Shown: positions 1-12,691 of the stretch, piece after piece
Numbering within the stretch: the stretch's first letter is position 1
Layout: the number at the start of each line of letters is the position of its first letter
DNA from: Poronia punctata
Taxonomy: Eukaryota; Ascomycota; Sordariomycetes; Xylariales; Xylariaceae
Reading direction: 5' to 3'
Length of the DNA stretch: 64,000 bases
Assembly: GCA_022579005.1 (NCBI GenBank)
Contig: MU401635.1
Coordinates: 1 to 64,000 of the forward strand
Notes under the pieces: generated by a model
The model's database searches: none
What the model was told of the DNA's origin: nothing
What the model saw: only the letters and a program-made list of their open reading frames with translations
Program-made: the position numbers and the translations under genes

Positions 1-3000
1 TATAAATTTGCTTAAAAAACTTAAAAATAGTAAAAGGTTTAAGCTAATAAAAAAAAATAAAAAATAAACTTTTTTATTTATAACTAAGTTTTTTTAAAAA
101 AAAAAAGTTTTATTATAATAGCTTTTATTACTTATATAAATTTTTAGTAAGTTAATTTATTTAAAATCTTTAAAAAAAAAGCTATAGTTATATTTTAAAT
201 TTACTACTAACTTATAAAATATAAAACTTTTTTTATATTAATTAGCTATATAAAGCTTTTAATAACTTTTTATTTTAATAAATTTAACTTTTTTTAAAAC
301 TTAAAAAATTAATAAAAAGCTTAAATATAAAATATAGTAAGTTTTAAAATTTAAATTTTTTAAGCGCTATAAGCATTTTTAGTACTAAATAAATTAAATT
401 AAATATAACTTAAATAATGCCTAGTACTTTACTAGCAACTTTAAAAATATACTAATAGCTTTAAAAAACTTTTATAATAGCTATTTTTTAGCTTTTAAAC
501 TTTTAGTACGTTTTAATAAATAGTTATATATTATAGTAGTAAATATAGTGCTAAAAAACTACTTAAATAATTTTAAAATTATTTATAAAAGCAAGCAATT
601 TATTATAAAACGCTATATTTAAGCTTTAACGCTTTATAAACTTTTAGCTTTTATTTATTTACTAGCTTTATTTTAGTTAAAAATATAAAAATAAAAGTTT
701 AAATTTAGTTATACTATATTTAATAAATTATTTATATTATAATTTAACTAAACTAACTTATAATTTAATATTTTTATTAAAATAAAAAAAGGTTAACTAA
801 GTATATATTTATAAAAAAAACTTATTATAAAGTATATAAATATAGTAAGTTATTAAAAATGTTTTTTATATTAATGTTAAAAAAAAAAGGTATTAGCTTT
901 AAATAAAAAAAAAGTGTTAGCTTTTAAGCAACATTTTTAATAACTTTTATAATAAAAAAGACCTTAGCTTAAGCGCTTTATATTTTAGCTTTAGTTTTAA
1001 AAAAAAGTAATATAATAGCTATACTTATTAGTTTAAAGTTATATAACTAAAAAAATAGTTATATAATTTATAAACTATATACGTTATTATAAAATAAGTT
1101 TAAAATAGTACTAAATATTACTTTTACTTAGCTAGACTTACTTAGCAAAATAATTTAATTAGTTATATACTTATATTTTTAGCTAAGTATTTATATATAA
1201 GTAGTAAAAAAATAGATTTTAGCGTAGCTAGTCTTTTTTTTTTCTTTTTAACTTAAAATCTTTTATATAGCGTTAATATATAGCTATTATGCTTTACTAA
1301 TTATTATAAATACTAGCTAAGCAAAGCTAATAAAAATATACTAAATAAGCTGTAAAATATTTAAAATAAGCTATAATAAGCGCTAGTCTTTTATAACTTA
1401 TAAGCTAGCTATGTATTAAGCAAAATAAAAAAAGATTTTTAAGCTATAGTTTATTTTTTATAAAGTATTTAAAAAACTATATAAGCTAACTTGCTAAAAG
1501 CTATAATATAAGTTTTTAAATAGCATAATGTACTATATAGCTTATTTATAGCGTTTATATTTATATAAGCAGCTACTAGCAAATTAGTAAGCTAGTATAT
1601 AAACTATTTAAAGACTTTTTTTTATAAGCTACTTATAGTTAATATATAGACTTTATAAATATATAAAGTAATATTTAAAAAATTATAAGTTAAAATGCTA
1701 AAAATCTAAGTATATATAAAGGTAAAAGCTTAAAGCTTAAGTAATAAAAAAGTTATTAAATACGTAATTTAATATGTTAAAATAATAGCACGTATAAAAA
1801 GCAAATATAATAGCAATATTACTAGTGCTAGCGTATATAATAGCAATACTAAGCTATTTAGCTTTATAAAAGCTATTATTTTTAATTTAAAATATAATAA
1901 ATAAGCTATTTATTATATTAAAAAAAAAAAAAGGTAGCTTTATAGCTTAAACTTATTAAAACTATAATTAGTAGCAAAAGTAAATAAATAAATACTTTTT
2001 AAAAGGTAGCTAAAAAAAGTTTAATAATAATAGCTAGTACTTATAAAAAAGTAACTTTAAGCATAATAATTAAACTAATAACTATATTAATAATTATATT
2101 AAAAAAAATAAAAATATTATAATTAAAAAAAAGCTAATTTATAAAAAACTTTATTAGTTTATAAAAAAACGCTAGCTTAAAAAAAGTAGCAAAATAAACT
2201 AAGCTTACTTTATAAAAAATAATAAAAAAAATTATAATAGCGCTGCTAATTAGTTATTAGCTAAATATTTTAAAAGCAATAATTTTAAAAATAACTATAG
2301 TAAAATTGTTAAATTATTTAAAAATAATAAATAAAATAGCTTTATTATGCTAGTTTAAGCTAATAAAAGCTTAAGTAAACTAAAGCTTAAAAAAAGTAAG
2401 CTATATAATAGTTATTTAAATTATTATAACTTATTTAACATAAAGCTTGCTAATAAAACTAAATTTATAGTGTTTTTAAACTATAGCTATACTAGTTGCT
2501 ATGTTTTTAAAAGCATAGCATAGTAACTTTAGCTATACTTTAGTAAATATAATATAATAATAAAAAAAGTTAGCAGTATTAAGCTTTATATTAATTAAAA
2601 CTATAAAGTTATAGCTAAATAGGTTATAAGCAATAAAAAGGCTTTATTAAAATAGTTAATAACTATAAGCGTAGTTTTTAATAATATTTTTTTAAAAAAT
2701 CTTATAATTTTAAAGTGCTTATTTTATAAATAAAGTAGCTTATTTTTTTAAAAAAAATAAAGTAAAGTAGTTATTTTTATAAATATTAAAAGCGTGCTAA
2801 AACTATGCTTTATTGCGTGTTTAGTAGCTTTAAGTATAAAATTTGCTTATATAGCTATAGTAAGTATATAGCTAAAAACTATAATATTAAAAAGTAAAAA
2901 AAAACTTAAACTATAAGTAAAATAGTATAAAAAAACATTAAAAACAGCTTAAGTATTGAGTTATTTAAAGCACTATATTATATATTTTTTTAGCTTATTT

Positions 3001-6000
3001 AACTTTAAATAATGCTATATTAATATAATTATAAAAACTAAATACTAAATTAATATAAGCAACTATAAACTTATTAAGCTTTTAGTATAAAAATATAGCT
3101 TAGTATAAAAGCAAGTAATTATTAAGTTTTTAAAAGTATATAATAGCAAATATATTTAAAAAAGCAAAAGCTTATAAAGCTTACTAGTATTGCTTATGCT
3201 AAAAAAAGCATTAAAGTTAACTATTTTAAAAAAAGCAAATAAAAACAATTTAAAAGTAATATAGTAAATATATTATAACTATTATAAGCTAAATAAAAAA
3301 ATAAAAAAGCATATATACTTTTTGCTTAATACGTAAAATAAAGTATAATATGCTGCTAGCTATAAATAGTATATATTTATTAATTTAAAAAATAGCTTTT
3401 AGTATATAATTATATATAAAAAAATTATAAAAAAATAGCGTTTATAATATTAAATAAGATTTATAAGTAGTTAGTAATACTATTTAAACTTTATAACGTA
3501 TTAATAATGTTTTAAGCATTAATTTAAAAAATAATAAAAAAATTTTATAAGTAGTTTGCTAGCTTACTTAATAATATTTATATTTAAAAAAATACTATAA
3601 AAAAAGTTTATAAGCGTTGTTATAAAGTATTTACTAAATTTATAATATATAGTATAATAATTAACTTTAAAAAATACTTTATATTTATTAAAAAAAGCAT
3701 TTTTTTAAATTTATAATTTTAAAAAAATAAAATTAAAGCAAACCTAGTAAAAGTATTTATTATGTTAAAGTAATTAATGCTAAAAATAATAATAAAAATT
3801 AAAGCATTTATAAACGCTATAAAGTATTTTAAGCATTTTATAAAAAGTTTTTTATTATATATAGCATTATTAATAGCACTTTTTAAAAGCTTAAAAAACG
3901 CTTTAATAATGTTAACTAATAAAGCAAAAGTAATATAGCAAAAAATTTACATAACTATTACTACTATACTTATAATAAAAACTTTTAATTAGTAATTATT
4001 ATTAGTAATAAATATAAATTTAAGCTAAGTATATATTAAAGCGTATTTATTATAGCTATACTTATTAAGCAAAAAAACTACGCTATATTTAGTAGCATAC
4101 TTTTTAAAAAAGCTTATAAATATATAGTTATAATATTTTATATAAAAAAAAAGTTATTAGCAATATTGCTAAGTTTATAATATTAGCGCTATTAAGTTAA
4201 AAGTAATAAAATTATTATTTATAGCAACTATTAATTATTAAATATAATATATAGTAAAGCTAAGTAACTTGCTTATATTATAAGATTTATTAACTTTATT
4301 AAATATTATAACGTTTAAATTATATATAAACTTAGTAAAGCTAATTTAATTGCTAACTAGCTTTTAAAACTAATAAAAAATATAATAATAAATAATAAGC
4401 TAAAAATAGTATATTTGCTTAAATATTTTAACTAAATTAATTTATAAGCTATTTTTAAGCATTTATACTTTTATAAAGCCTTTTTTATAAACTTTAATAT
4501 TAAATAGGTTTAAAAATACTTTTAAATTTATAAAAATGCGTTATATTAGCTAAAAACTTATAAATAAGTACTAGGCAACTTTTTATATATAGCTAAAATA
4601 GTATACTAAGTAGTAATTTTGCTATAAATATTAAAAGTAAAAAATTTAATATATAAAAATTAAAAATTATATAAAAACCTTAGCTATGCTATAATTAAAA
4701 TAGTTAAGTATAAAATAAATAAAGTTTATTAGCCTTTAAAAACAACTTTAATTATATAATAAGTTATTATAAAATATATTAAATATTAACTAATAAAGCT
4801 ACTTTTAATATAATTGCTTAATTTTAAGCTAATTATATTATTTAAACTATTAATATAATAAAGTATAAATTATATAAGTTTTAATAAAGTATAAATATTA
4901 GTATATGTTAAATATGCTACGTTATAAATAAAAGCTAAAAAAGTGCTAAATATATTTTTTAAAGCTATAAAGCTGTTAATAAATTAAATTAGCTAAACTT
5001 TTAACTATTTATATAAATAAATATATAATAATAAGCTTAAATTTGCAAGCTTTAAAGCTATTATATAGCACTTTTTAAATAGCTTTGTAGTAAAGCTAGT
5101 AATATTTTTATATTTACGTAGCAATAATAAAGTTAAAAAAGCTAACTAAAATATTAAGCAAATTATGCTATAAAAAAACATTATAAGTAAATTTAAAAGT
5201 GTAAATAAATTACTTATATATATAGTATGCTTATATAATTAAACTTTAAAGCTAAGCAGCTATTTAAGCTATTTTTTTTTTAGTACTTAATTGCTTTAAT
5301 ACTAAAAAATAGTAAAAGTAATAAATTATATTTATAACTTAAAAAAAAAGAAAAAAGCTAAAATATAAAAAAATTTAATATTAAATTATAAAGCACTACT
5401 AGCTAAATAATGCTTTATTAGCGTAAAAGCTAGCTAAAACTAAATTAAAGCTTATTTATAAAAATATAAAAAACTAATTTATATTTATAAACTTAATAAT
5501 TAAATTTTATAAATATAGCAAAAAAGCTATAAAGCTAAACTTTATTATAATAAGCTATAGTTTATAATAAGCTATTATTTTAGTAACGTATATTAATTAT
5601 ATAGCTTTAATAGTATACTACTAATTAATAAGTATAATAAAACAAACTTATTTTTAGCGTATATATAAAATAGCTAGCTTATATAAAGCTTATAATATAT
5701 TAGTAAGCTAATGCTAAAAAAAAACTAAAAATAGCTAAAAGCTATAAGCAAAATTATAAAATAAATAAAGTAGTAGCAAAATTAAAAATAGCCTTACTAA
5801 GCTAGTTAAAGTAACTAGTTTAATAAAAAAAATAGTTATAAATTTATTAACTTTTAAAAAATAAAATAATAAACTTATTAAGTATTATAAATAACTGCTA
5901 TAATAAAGCTTAAAATTAAAGTACTTAGCTTTACTTAATTTATATATATAAGTACTTTTTATACTTTTTAATATGTATAAAACTTATAAAAAATATATAA
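1..6000. repeat. Extremely AT-rich, RIP-like mutated block
   Basis: The whole stretch is A/T with scattered AGCT, TAGCTA and AAGCTT words and contains no open frame of useful length on either strand. In the first 540 bases I counted about 37 C by eye; only one is preceded by T and about two are followed by A, while most sit in ACT or GCT. Loss of CpA with gain of TpA is the classic signature of repeat-induced point mutation in ascomycetes, so this is most likely an old transposon mass turned into an AT isochore (heterochromatin, subtelomere or centromere flank). No element family can be recognised. The block begins before the window. Confidence 0.85.
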
Positions 6001-8435
6001 TTATCCTAGACTTTCCTTTATAGCATTCTAACTGCAAATCATAGTCAGGCTGCTACTAAAAAACAGGAGAAAGCACAAAGTAACCAGATTAGCAGGGCAC
6101 GAGGTTATAAAGTTCAAACTACCACTTTTTTTCATTACCATTTGTATAGATCAATAATGTCTCTAATCTGTGCTATTAAAAGAAAAAAGAAAGGATAATA
6201 ATGTACTACGCGTTGACTACCAGTACATAAGGTTAACTTCCCACTTGTGCAACACAGGCAAGTGAATTTGAGGTGCCTATAGCCACAACTTAAAGGAGAG
6301 AATCCAGGTTCGCTGTCTAATACAAACTTGCAGAGCTCTAATTAATATTAGATCTAAACCTTATTTTCTCTCAAGTACTTATATAATAGATAGGAGGCAT
6401 GTATGCGACCTACTTATATCGGTACTTGATATGAGATACTGCATTACCTAATATCTATCCACCCCTCTTTTAAACTGCGCCTTACCATCGCATCACCTGT
6501 AGTAAGACTTTGGGACTTGTTACAGATTTAAGATGCCGTTAGACTAGTTGGCGACCATGTATAATTTATACTTCCAATAGTACCTATGCTGTTACTCCTT
6601 ACCATGCTATTTGGATTAAGAAAATAGTATACAAGTAGAGGATAATCTAACGTAGAGCTACTGGGGGGGTCCTTGACACCCCACGTGCCCCTAATTGATA
6701 AGATACTGTACTCGTATATTCTTAATCCCCTTTATCCCCTCACATAACATTGTCAAGATATCAAAGATGTGACATGTTACCACCATCTTCTAAACTAGGC
6801 TCTAACATGGATGTTTATTGAGCGTAACCGGATTGTTGGTTTAAAGCGAGCAGCGAGAGATGCCCAGTATTCCCGACTGACATTCACTGTAGTATGTCGG
6901 ATATAGTACAAAAGCCGACAAGCTAATCAGCATCAAGTCAAACTAGGTACCTACTTGGAGATAAAACATACCATACCCTTTTCTCGGTCGTCATGACAGC
7001 TTCAAGGTTGTTTATGTGTTGGCCAGTTTGCTAGGTTTATTAAATTACCTTGAACGAGGTGCAATCAACAGGCCTCTTGGATGCAATTCCTCAAGGTTAT
7101 CCTACGTGATTCATTATGCACCTAGGTGCGTAGGGTAGGTATGCATGTAGGTAGGCGCCTACCTCCATCACCTATTCGAACAAGGTAGGTGCTAGATGAT
7201 GGGTAAGTATTGCAACGATTACGCGTATCCTGCCATCCAATCTCTGGACCGCACCAAAATTGACCGGCGTCAACCACCATTCCCCATGTGCATACGTACT
7301 ATCCAGGAACAACCGATGGCTTCATGTAAATACTGTTTACGCGTACATGATGATCGCCTCAACCAATTTGCCGATCGCATGTGCAGTTTCCATTCTCATC
7401 GAGGGCAAATGCGCGTTATCCAGTCACGGCTAGTTTACCTTCCGGTTGAATAACTCGAGGCTCTTCGATGGAGACGGAGACGGAGACGGCTTACTTGGAG
7501 GTCTGCAAAGCTGACCTTACCGTAGGTACCTACCTACACTTTACAGGTGTAATGATAGGTGCGAAAGGTAGGCCACTAGGAGTTGCAAATCTGCAATCAT
7601 CGGACCATTGGCTTAACACGATGTAAATCTCCTTCTTTTAATACCTACTACTATGTAATCCTCTGATGGGAGTACGCAAGTCAAAAGTTTACCGGATATT
7701 AAGGTTTTGCACCCACTGTACGGGATGGTTTCCACGGCTTCAGCCCTGTACACGTAAGATGGTGGGAAATTTGTGTGTCCTTCACCTAAGTTAGTCGTTG
7801 GTACCTATAGGTACCTAAGGTACCTACCTACTATAACCGAACTTTCTCAAAGCTTAAATATACTGCCCTTTACAGCTAACAGGTAAGTACAGTACTTACA
7901 TACACAAGTACAGGCACCTGCGTACATACAGGGCGCTAAAGACACCCCCCATATCTATCACCCCCGTCTTGCTCGCTCCTCGCGTTTAACACAACTCGTA
8001 CATAGATCTTATATACTACTACTACATTCAATTACCATACTATTTATCGCCGAGAGAGGGTGAGAGGCTTACGACGCCAAAGTAAAGCCAGCCGACTATT
8101 CCCTCCTTCTAGATGAACGTGCCTCACACATCCTGGCACTTGTCAAGCCACTAACGACCAAGCTTACTGCTCCTTCCCCTTCCCATATGGTCTCGTTACA
8201 CCACATACGGTGCATACGTAACACATCTTCGCATATATAATCTGTATAAAGTCAGGTTACTTGACTCGTCTACTGCTAGAGCTTGGCATGTGAGTTTGTC
8301 AACGGGACCGAATACAAAAACCTAATATATAGGGATATAAGGAGACCTTCATTTCAAGATTCCGTTCAACCCGACACCACCGTTGGTAAAAATCGTAGAT
8401 CTCAACTCACTTAGTTGACCAAACCCAAGACCGCC
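6001..8435. other. Intergenic stretch beside the AT block
   Basis: Base composition becomes ordinary at about 6000. I see no convincing gene. The stretch contains many short AGGT/ACCT tracts (for example near 7125-7195, 7525 and 7800-7830), a GGAGAC triplication near 7470, a G7 run at 6664 and one TACTCGTA word at 6709-6716. An 85-codon frame at 7196-7453 has no recognisable features. Confidence 0.6.
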
Positions 8436-9218
8436 ATGGATCGAAGAACATCTTTACATATCCCCTTGGCCCAAAAACTCGTAACCTTCTCCCTGTTCCC
8501 CTTACTCCCACCCGAATTGCAGATTGAGGTCTTGTCCTACGCCCTGTCTGAACCGAGAACAGTGGTCGTGGAACCGCCCAAGGGCAAACAGGACCGGCTG
8601 TGCACGTCGCTTGATAAGGCCTTGGCTCAGACGTCAGAGGACGATGAGCAGACATGGCGTTCGACAACACAAATCCCTACTCTATTACACGTGAACCACC
8701 AGGCCCGGAGCGAAGCGCTGAGGTATTACTCTCTGTCTTTCGGGGTGGGCGAGGCGAGGCCACGGATCTACGTCAACTTTGGCCGTGATACCGTTCTGTT
8801 CTCGCACCAAACGCTCCAACCGGAATACTCGTCATTATGGGCCAAGACCAGAGACCTGGACAAAATCCGGCGTGTAGCCGTGGGGCCGGAAGGAGGGTTC
8901 CAATTCTTGTGGCTGTCGAAGGTCGGCCTTCCTTCCTTGGAGAAGTTCACATTTGTCGACTATACCGAAGCGGCCGGGTTCGGTCCCCTACCTAGATTGG
9001 TGGAGGACTACCATGCACAACCAGGACAAGATGACCAAGAGGACGAGTTTGAAGGACAGATGCGGTTGTTCCAGCTTCTCGTCAATAAGAGACCCACCGA
9101 AAGACCCAAGCAAAAACGCTGGCGAGAAGCAAAGGAAGAATTTACGACACTTATGACGGTACTACCAAAAAGATGGGACAAGGACCCGATCCTCGCGACG
9201 GCTGTATTATCGGTATAG
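8436..9218 (+). CDS. 2EXR domain-containing protein
   Basis: Single-exon gene for a 260-residue protein. I chose the ATG at 8436 because its context (GCCATGG) is strong and the codons just upstream begin with TTG. Residues about 18-50 (FPLLPPELQIEVL and the following segment) and about 85-105 (LLHVNHQARSEALRYY) match the 2EXR pattern, a large Pezizomycotina-specific family found in many paralogues and of unknown biochemical function. The C-terminal third is Gln/Asp/Glu- and Lys/Arg-rich and not recognised. There is no signal peptide and no clear membrane segment, so a cytosolic or nuclear protein is likely. It is the first gene after the AT-rich block. A second protein with a related domain lies at the right end of the window. 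Confidence 0.8.
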   Translation: MDRRTSLHIPLAQKLVTFSLFPLLPPELQIEVLSYALSEPRTVVVEPPKGKQDRLCTSLDKALAQTSEDDEQTWRSTTQIPTLLHVNHQARSEALRYYSLSFGVGEARPRIYVNFGRDTVLFSHQTLQPEYSSLWAKTRDLDKIRRVAVGPEGGFQFLWLSKVGLPSLEKFTFVDYTEAAGFGPLPRLVEDYHAQPGQDDQEDEFEGQMRLFQLLVNKRPTERPKQKRWREAKEEFTTLMTVLPKRWDKDPILATAVLSV

Positions 9219-10136
9219 CACGGGTCTCCTAGCAGCTTTCCCGTCCCCATCGTTTTATCTACGGGCATTTTACCATCGTTCCTGTTATCAATTCAAATAC
9301 CCAATCTCCATGCGTGCGTGTCCTCTCCACAAAAGTTGCTACATCTTTCCATGTCGTTCGACTTTGCGGCCATGGTGTGTATATCTCAAATTAATAAATA
9401 TGAAATTATTGTCCAATCACGACCTCTGCCGTCCAGACTGGACCAGTGTTAAGCTTCAAACAAGTTGCTCAGCTCATGCGGGATCTTTCTAAAGTATAGG
9501 CAGTGTGAGTGTCAGACGCAGGGTATTCAGTTGTAGGGGGATATAAGCCTGCCCGCATGCATATGTGGGTGTCTTTGTACTACGATGGCGAAAGTGAGGA
9601 GAAGACAGTACCATGTAAATGGGGGATTGCCACACCCATCTATCGTAAGAGTTGGTTTGGCTTGGGCTTTTCTCATCGTTTATTGGGCTCTCCGCCTTGA
9701 CCGCTTCAAGCGGCGGCGCCTCTTTTATTAGGCGAGGAAGATGACGGCTTTTTTGGAGCAGTAAAGCTAATCAATACCTACCTACCCTTACCACCCCTTT
9801 CTCTTGCCAATCCACAGAAATAACAACTATGGCTAATAGCTATAATTGAACAGGAGACCGAGAGAAAACCATACGTGTTCATGGAGAATGCTGACGAAAC
9901 TGCTGATGCGCACAGTATGCTTAGCCGGCGAGTGATTACCCATAAGATAAGTAAGGTAGGTAAGTAAGAACCTTGTTCCTTGAAACGTGCAGGTGTTGAG
10001 ATTTCAGATCCTTTTTTACGACACCAGGATTAGTCCCAGTCGATACATTTTCCTCTCCTCCCCTTCACCCTTCCATGGGGTTTTCTTGTCTCGCTTCCTG
10101 CAACTAGTCTAATGCAGGATCGAGAGGGACTACTGC

Positions 10137-10156
10137 TGTATGTATGTATGTATGTA
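10137..10156. repeat. (TGTA)n microsatellite
   Basis: Five tandem TGTA units, with a related ATGTATGTATG tract about 85 bases downstream near 10240. Confidence 0.9.
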
Positions 10157-10551
10157 TCTTTGTACCACAGGGTTTGGTAATATGAAGGGCATATGTCGGG
10201 TTTCGTCATACATGGTCGCACACAGAAATTGTTTTGTGTTTGATGTATGTATGTAGGGAAGCCGCCGGGCCGCGCACGCAAGGATAAGGCCGAAGGGGCG
10301 AGCAAGCAAGCAAGCGAGCGGGAGGGGTAAAGAATAATAAGGTAATTAATGCGTTATCTATGACAAGTTTTGTTTATTTATTTTTTTATTTATTTACTTG
10401 ATGAAAAAAGTAACCAAGCTCTTAAAAGATATGTGACTCGGACTTCACTGACTGATGTTCATTTCCTAACGACTTTTATTTTTTGTGCCTATGTATATGG
10501 AAGAGGATACCAAGGTGCTTCCTTCCTCTTTCTTATCTCCGTTTAGCTAAG

Positions 10552-10572
10552 GGTAGGTAGGTAGGTAGGTAG
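10552..10572. repeat. (GGTA)n microsatellite
   Basis: About five tandem GGTA units. This is one of many AGGT/ACCT tracts scattered through the non-coding DNA of the window. Confidence 0.9.
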
Positions 10573-10870
10573 TTGAGACATTCTGGTGGAAGTTTCGTCT
10601 ATTTGGTGAGACCATCCTGTTGCAAGTGATACAGATTCTCTTGTCTCATGCCAAAACCGAAACCAAAACCAGAGACGGATGCAGATATCATGGAAGAGAA
10701 AGAGTACAGGAGTTGTAACCTAAACCTAACATGGGTGAAACTCATGTCTTTTCTTCCTCGGAATGACACGGTCCATATCGCCGATGACGAGAGATTCATT
10801 AGGTTAGGTAGCTAGCTAGCTAACCACACCCCTAGAAGATAAAACCACGTCCGTCGTGTCTTGTTCTACT

Positions 10871-10906
10871 GAAGAAGAAGAAGAAGAAGAAGAAGAAGAA
10901 GAAGAG
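10871..10906. repeat. (GAA)n microsatellite
   Basis: About twelve tandem GAA triplets in non-coding DNA, a purine-only tract. Confidence 0.95.
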
Positions 10907-11009
10907 TTTAAAGTTCGGTGTTCTTTCTGATTTAGTCTAGTCACATGGTGAGGTTGTCGTCATTTCATCGACATGGACTCGGATACTAGACTGGAGACAC
11001 AGGATGATG

Positions 11010-11026
11010 AGTAAGTAAGTAAGTAA
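11010..11026. repeat. (GTAA)n microsatellite
   Basis: Four tandem GTAA units, each resembling a 5' splice donor (GTAAGT). Confidence 0.9.
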
Positions 11027-12691
11027 AATAAGTTAATGCCTCACGAAAATCACTAATCTAGTGATGGATATCCTTCCTTGAATGCAACAATGGTAACTAT
11101 TGATACATCGAAAGGATGCTATCGGGGAAAAGCGAGAGTGGTTGGATGGTATTACTGCTGCAACAGATACTCATCCTCGTTCTTATTCTCGTAATTTATC
11201 TTCTTATCGTGTTCGTTCTTGATCTTCCTATCATGTAGTTGTCTCCTGGTCTGACAACAATATAAGGAAGGATCATGGTACGGCTCCTTTCTTTTGTGGT
11301 GTTGGTTGCGCAGTCTCTCTTCTTGTAAGTCTGACTGACATGATCTATCCAATTTGTTCTGGGATATTGACATGAACCTACCCTACACAGATGAGAAAAG
11401 GGGCAGATCAGATGACTGAGATACGTGATGGGCTGAGCCCCTAGCAGTCGTCCATGTCTGAGATACCTCAAGTACGTACGTACCTAACCTAGGCTCGTAT
11501 TCGCCACAATCCCATCTATTGTCCCATTGACACACGACCACGCTCCCCCGCCTACCAAGGCAACCGAACTTTGAACAGATGGAACGTTTGAAAAACAGAC
11601 AGACAATTCACTCAGTAAATAAGAAATACTCCCGCGACTTTTTCTCGTTTGATCTAGGAATAGGAATAACTTGGTTTTTTTTGAAATCTACACTACCTAG
11701 GTCACACGTCATACAAAGTGACCAAAAGACGTTTCATCTCCCGAAGATCGTATTACCTACTACATGGATACATATATATTCCAGTGCCGAATCTGGTTTT
11801 CTCTTTCGTGAGACAAGAAAAATGCCAATGCCAATGCCAACCGTCCAGTTTGTCTTACAACCCAACCAACCAACCCATGGGAGGAAAGAAGCGTTGTCTT
11901 TGTCTCTCTGATGTGGTACCTTGTACCTATCTATGAGTGAGACATTAATGGTCACATGTGACAGATACGGTGACCCTGAACGGATTAGAAGAAGAAGAAG
12001 AAGTTACACATATTCGTAGGTTAGGTAGGTAGGTAGTCTTTGCTGCCGCCTTGTCTAAGTAAGTAAGGGGGCTGGATGAGACTGTATGTGTGCTGTTTGT
12101 TGTTGGATATTGTCAAGATACGAATTAATGGACGGGATCGTGGTGAATTGGGGATTATTCTTATAATATGAAGAAAATCCAGCAAGAAAGTAAGTGAGGA
12201 AGTTTCGGCATGCGTTGCTTGTAGCTTGTGAACCGATGTGCTAGGTAGTTGGTAACTGGATTGTTGATTATAGTTATTTATCCTACCCTTTTTTTTCCCC
12301 CCCTCACATTATGTGAATACATAACTATGTGATGGTTTTGCCACGGTAGAAACTCCAAACCCCCGAATTCTGGACACCTTGGTGCGTGGACTACGGGACG
12401 GAATGTGGTGTCTATAAAACATAGCATTACAAGTACGTAAGATGATGAAGATGGAGAATATCTTGTTGTTATTCACGCCGCACATTATATAAGTTCCCGG
12501 CCGTAACATCATCAACGTTATGCAAAGGAAGTTTGCCGACTCTCAACTTGCAAAATTGGGTCTAGTAGTAGTTGTTGGTCTATGGCCGGTTTCCCACATG
12601 TGATGTTATAGACTAATAAGATAATACCTATGATACAGCTTGGATACTTTCCATTTACATATATACTAGATTTATATTACTTTTTGTCCTC

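Larger units (their letters stand above)
9219..12691. other. 3.5-kb intergenic region rich in microsatellites
   Basis: No supported gene. The stretch is dominated by simple repeats: TGTA at about 10137-10156, GGTA at 10552-10572, GAA at 10871-10905, GTAA at 11010-11026, and further AGGT/TAAG tracts near 9956, 12017 and 12055. The open frames here (up to 110 codons) translate repeat sequence and have no family resemblance. It may hold the 3' untranslated region of the 2EXR gene and the 3' flank of the nitronate monooxygenase gene. Confidence 0.55.

Noticed and set aside
7196..7453. 85-codon plus-strand frame near the AT block
   Set aside because: No domain or signal peptide, in repeat-bearing DNA; length is within chance expectation.
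11579..11911. 110-codon plus-strand frame
   Set aside because: Contains Met-Pro repeats from a CCAATG microsatellite and no coherent domain; overlapping frames are equally open.
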